Source of the DNA: Trichomonas vaginalis G3
Taxonomy: Eukaryota > Parabasalia > Trichomonadida > Trichomonadidae
Length of the DNA stretch: 64,000 bases
Assembly: GCF_026262505.1 (NCBI RefSeq)
Contig: NC_067206.1
Location: 25,869,896 to 25,933,895, forward strand
Direction of reading: 5' to 3'
Shown: piece after piece, positions 60,822-64,000 of the stretch
How positions within the stretch are numbered: position 1 is the first letter of the stretch
Layout of the letters: every line of letters begins with the position of its first letter
Notes under the pieces: generated by a model
Database searches by the model: none
Seen by the model: only the letters and a program-made list of their open reading frames with translations
What the model was told of the DNA's origin: nothing
Made by a program: the position numbers and the translations under genes

Positions 60822-61433
60822 ATGGAAAAACAGATCATTGATGATAAAAAATTTGACAGCAGTATAAAATCAATAATACAAAGAGATTTCTTCCCAGAAC
60901 TCGGTTCTACTAAACAACCTGATCCATCCACAGCCAATTTTTCACTTCAAACTTTTTGCAACACTTATGCACCACAATCTGATCATGATTTCGTTACAAA
61001 AGTTGAAAGGGATAGGATTATTCAAATAAATTCTGCCCCTGCATCAAAATTAGACAAGCAATTGGAAAATGATACTCGAAGTCCTTATAAAAGAGAGGCT
61101 TTCAATTCATTGTTTTTTCAACCACAAGCTATTAAGCATGAAACACCGTTAGCGCTTACTTACCAACAGAAAAAGAAACCACAAACAATTTTAGAAAATA
61201 CACATTTCCATAATGGAAGACCAATATCATTAAATAATAATATAAACTATCATCCATTTACAACAGAATCATCAACAACAGAAAGCGAAAGTGATTTTGA
61301 AGGTAGATCAAAATATCGATCTGAAATCATCAGAACAATGCCCACACGTCGTATTTCTATCAAAAAGGATAGACTTGTAAAAATGAATCTCACTCAAAAA
61401 GGAAGAGAACTTTTGGATTCTATGTCCAAATAA
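60822..61433 (+). CDS. ESS2 / DGCR14-like splicing-associated protein (203 aa)
   Basis: The N-terminal FDSSIKSIIQRDFFPELGS is the ES2/DGCR14 hallmark (xxxIIxRDFFPxL), followed by the SLQTFCNTYAPQSDHDF block, then NSLFFQPQ and a C-terminal NLTQKGRELLDSM like the family's terminal helix. ESS2 is a nuclear protein associated with the late spliceosome. Length is short for the family (usually 400 or more), so internal regions are reduced. A splicing role is inferred; trichomonads have few introns, so the protein is informative. Confidence 0.75.
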   Translation: MEKQIIDDKKFDSSIKSIIQRDFFPELGSTKQPDPSTANFSLQTFCNTYAPQSDHDFVTKVERDRIIQINSAPASKLDKQLENDTRSPYKREAFNSLFFQPQAIKHETPLALTYQQKKKPQTILENTHFHNGRPISLNNNINYHPFTTESSTTESESDFEGRSKYRSEIIRTMPTRRISIKKDRLVKMNLTQKGRELLDSMSK

Positions 61434-61871
61434 GAAATTAATATGATATTATTGTTGTACCATGTAAAAATCATGTTTTTAATAAAATTAATACTTATGT
61501 AAAGCACTGAAACTTAAATAACATTTTGCATTTTTTCGGATTCAATAATTTTTAGCATTTTCAAATGGAAATCTAATGTTAATTTATAAAAGCTCATGAA
61601 AACAAGAAGAGATTACTTTTTATGGCATTTTTAAGAAATCAATTAGAAACGATAGAATTTACAAATCCACTCAAAATCTGATTTGAAAATTTAAAACTCT
61701 CACAATTTGGAAACGTTGTCATATATTAACAACTCATAAAATATCAAATTACATGAATAATGAAATCCAATGGTTAATGAATCAAATAAAAAATCCTAGA
61801 AAAGATGTTGTAAATTCAAAATTTTAAATTGAATATTATCGTTCTAAAAACCTTAGTTTAATTCACATTTG
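61434..61871. other. Intergenic region before the ankyrin gene
   Basis: AT-rich with no supported ORF. The end carries the initiator TCACATTT. Confidence 0.6.
61863..61870 (+). promoter_or_regulatory. Trichomonad initiator (Inr) of the ankyrin gene
   Basis: TCACATTT lies one base before the ATG at 61872, matching the TCA(C/T)T(A/T) theme loosely. Confidence 0.5.
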
Positions 61872-63296
61872 ATGTCAGATGAACATACTAATGATATAAA
61901 TCAAATTTCTAATAATGTCAATTCATTTATTGAGGATGGAATCTTTAATGATGTCGTTGATGAAAACATTTCCCAACAAGATATCGAGAAAGCTAAGAAT
62001 GATTCAAAGAGCTTTAATGAACATCTTTCGAAGGGAAAATATAAATCTCCCAAAGTTACTGTTAATAGCTTTGATGATGTTTTAGACATTCTTCATTTCT
62101 ACAAAAAATTTTATCAACTAGAATCATCGCAATCTTTGATAGAGTTTTTAGAGAAACATAAGCCAGATGGTACAAAAGATAATGAAATCAAACAATTAAA
62201 AAGAGATATTTCAACATTGCAAAATACAAATGAACAATTAACCCGAACAATTAATGATTTTACAACATTTTTTTCATTAAAGAATTCAAATAATTTTGAC
62301 GCAGTATACAGTTTTCTGAAAGCAATTTCAGATAAGGGAGATAAAATGATGATTAGAAATTCATGCTTGCTTAGATTAAGTGAAATAATGGATGGAAATG
62401 GAAACACTCCACTTATTGCTGCATGTATAAATGGAGATTATCAATTAACTAAATCTCTTATTGAAGGAGGATGCAATCGCCTCTACACAAATTATAATGA
62501 GGGAAATTGTTTATTTGAAGCATCACTCGCAGGACATCTTGAGATTGTCAAATATTTGATTTCAATTGGGATTGACAAAAATTGGCGCAAGATATCCAAG
62601 CGTAGTACAGCAATTTTGGCTGCTTCATCTGGGGGACATCTTGAAGTAGTGAAATATTTGATAAGTATTGGCTGTGATGTAAATTCGTCAAATTATAGTA
62701 ATTATAATTGCATTTATTTTGCATCACTAAATGGTCATCTTGAAACTGTCAAATACCTTATTTCTATGGGAGCAAATCCAAATCAATTTACGCTTTATAA
62801 ATATTCACCATTAATGATCGCAGTATTCAATGGCCATCTTGCAATATTTAAGTATCTCATTTCAGTTGGAGTAGATCCCAAAGTCAAAAATTATGATGGT
62901 GAATCTCTAATAATTCTTGCATCAAAAAAAGGATATCTAAATATAGTCAAATATCTAATAAAATGCGGTTGCAATAAAAACGATAAAACAACTAATAATA
63001 ATACATCTCTTCATTTTGCTGTGCAGAAGGGATTTCTTGATATTGTTGAATATTTAGTTGAAATTCGTGTAAAACTCAATGAAGTAAATAATCAAGGAAA
63101 AACTGCGTTTGATTATGCAATTCAATATTCAAATAATAGTGAAAATCGCAAAATAATTTTTAATCTGCTTCGGTTTTCGGGATACACTCCAGCTGCTAAG
63201 CCACACTGCTTTTTATTGAGAATGTTGGGATTGTTCTTGCAATGGATACCAATTTTATTGTTAATTTTTTATCTCCTTTATTGTTTTCTTTTTTAG
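61872..63296 (+). CDS. Ankyrin-repeat protein with C-terminal membrane anchor (474 aa)
   Basis: Residues 1-175 are acidic and helical, with a coiled segment near 115-140. About seven ankyrin repeats follow (about 175-430), with consensus GHLEIVKYLISIGxDxN and variants such as GHLETVKYLISMGANPNQF. The last ~24 residues (MLGLFLQWIPILLLIFYLLY, then CFLF) form a tail-anchor-like hydrophobic helix. This is the layout of a large trichomonad family of membrane-tethered ankyrin proteins; partner unknown. The first ATG is used instead of a TTG just upstream. Confidence 0.88.
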   Translation: MSDEHTNDINQISNNVNSFIEDGIFNDVVDENISQQDIEKAKNDSKSFNEHLSKGKYKSPKVTVNSFDDVLDILHFYKKFYQLESSQSLIEFLEKHKPDGTKDNEIKQLKRDISTLQNTNEQLTRTINDFTTFFSLKNSNNFDAVYSFLKAISDKGDKMMIRNSCLLRLSEIMDGNGNTPLIAACINGDYQLTKSLIEGGCNRLYTNYNEGNCLFEASLAGHLEIVKYLISIGIDKNWRKISKRSTAILAASSGGHLEVVKYLISIGCDVNSSNYSNYNCIYFASLNGHLETVKYLISMGANPNQFTLYKYSPLMIAVFNGHLAIFKYLISVGVDPKVKNYDGESLIILASKKGYLNIVKYLIKCGCNKNDKTTNNNTSLHFAVQKGFLDIVEYLVEIRVKLNEVNNQGKTAFDYAIQYSNNSENRKIIFNLLRFSGYTPAAKPHCFLLRMLGLFLQWIPILLLIFYLLYCFLF

Positions 63297-63377
63297 ATAA
63301 ATCCATATTTCATGAAATAATTTTAATCGAAAAAAGACCATGAAACGTTAAATGTATTATATATATATATCTATTTA

Positions 63378-64000
63378 TCAATTGCTATCATAAAGTGATA
63401 AATCTACAATAATATTGTAAATTGATGGAAATATATTCTTAGATTTCATTATAATTTCATTAATCTGAGGATTTTGCTGAATAATCTTATTAATTTCATC
63501 CCTACATTGGACGAATGAATAAATCAACGCTTGAAGGAAGAAGTTAAGCAAGTTTTCAGGATATTCGTCAAACTTAGATATACAAACAATTAACTCTAAT
63601 AGTTTCTGCAAATAATTCTGGTTTGATTTGGAAATTTGAATGAGAGACAGCAAAAGAGAGATAATAGCATCAGTTGTTTCTAAATCATCAATTAAATCTT
63701 GATCAAAAAGCTCTTCTTTTTGACTATAAATTTCATTAAATAAATTCACAAAAAATTCATCAATATCTAGAGACTTATATATATCACATATTGCTAAATA
63801 ACATGATCCACGAGTTATCCATCTTAGATTTTTGTCAATTGTGTATTTTGACAGTTGTTGAACAATTTCTGCGAAAAATTCTTGAGGAACTGCATTTTCT
63901 TTAATCAATTCATCAATTAAAATAGCACCATCTAAGATTTGCTCAAAACCATCTTCAATTTTTAAGCAATTTATTGCTAACTCTATACAGGAAGGATAAT
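63378..64000 (-). CDS. Partial helical-repeat host protein, runs off the right edge
   Basis: The frame is open to the window end (ELAINCLKIEDGFEQILDGA) and ends VDLSLYDSN. Strongly helical with regular Leu/Ile spacing (LQKLLELIVCISKF, LLNFFLQALIYSFV), resembling ARM/HEAT-like solenoid proteins. No family assigned. The start codon lies beyond 64000; the in-frame TTG near 63908 is not a start. Confidence 0.7.
   Translation of the reverse strand, partial: YPSCIELAINCLKIEDGFEQILDGAILIDELIKENAVPQEFFAEIVQQLSKYTIDKNLRWITRGSCYLAICDIYKSLDIDEFFVNLFNEIYSQKEELFDQDLIDDLETTDAIISLLLSLIQISKSNQNYLQKLLELIVCISKFDEYPENLLNFFLQALIYSFVQCRDEINKIIQQNPQINEIIMKSKNIFPSIYNIIVDLSLYDSN

Noticed and set aside
49200-64000. 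tRNA or rRNA genes
   Set aside because: No cloverleaf arms with box A/B or rRNA-like stretches were recognised by eye; a covariance search would be needed to exclude small RNAs.

Overview
The window suggests a trichomonad (parabasalid flagellate, Trichomonas vaginalis-like). The last 15 kb is compact, intron-poor, AT-rich protist DNA. Several host genes carry a TCA(C/T)T(A/T)-type initiator a few bases before the ATG and have a stop codon followed directly by A-rich sequence (TAAA), both known trichomonad signals. The gene content also fits: a Tctex dynein light chain, IFT25, MND1, a tyrosine-kinase-like (TKL) kinase and a trichomonad-style ankyrin protein. Species cannot be fixed from sequence reading alone. 

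Positions 1 to about 49.2 kb are almost entirely Maverick/Polinton DNA of two families, treated here as fossils. Family A occupies 1-26279 and resumes at 48253 to about 49.2 kb. It is a compound, roughly head-to-head structure. Polymerase and integrase point right at 1-7132 and left at 20446-25557. Two tail-collar fibre genes point outward near the centre (10290-11528 and 13058-14260). A primase-SF3 helicase unit (15224-17535) lies among inverted copies of a ~120-bp repeat. Two KilA-N/GIY-YIG-like genes are also present. The left polymerase carries a separate 3.2-kb insertion (1473-4660) made of tandem and hairpin repeats with no recognisable protein. 

Family B is a delimited 21,973-bp element (26280-48252). 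It has long terminal inverted repeats (980 and 874 bp) beginning AGTTAGTATGAC and a 5-bp target duplication (TCTAA), and is inserted into a family A gene just upstream of the A polymerase. It holds a virus-like set: A32/FtsK-type packaging ATPase, double-jelly-roll major capsid protein, minor capsid candidates, fibre, integrase, protein-primed DNA polymerase, KilA-N proteins and small basic or membrane proteins. A short gene lies inside each terminal repeat. B is broken in roughly twenty places overall, but its terminal repeats remain near-identical, so it is probably a fairly young insertion. Many genes in both families share a TAAATG-like motif at the start codon that the host genes lack. 

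Positions from about 49.2 kb to 64 kb are host: Tctex light chain (+), IFT25 (-), a 1030-aa TKL kinase (+), MND1 (+), a calcineurin-like phosphoesterase (-), a 69-aa ORF (+), a 607-aa unknown (+), a bromodomain protein (-), an ESS2/DGCR14-like protein (+), an ankyrin membrane protein (+), and a partial helical protein (-) running off the right edge.
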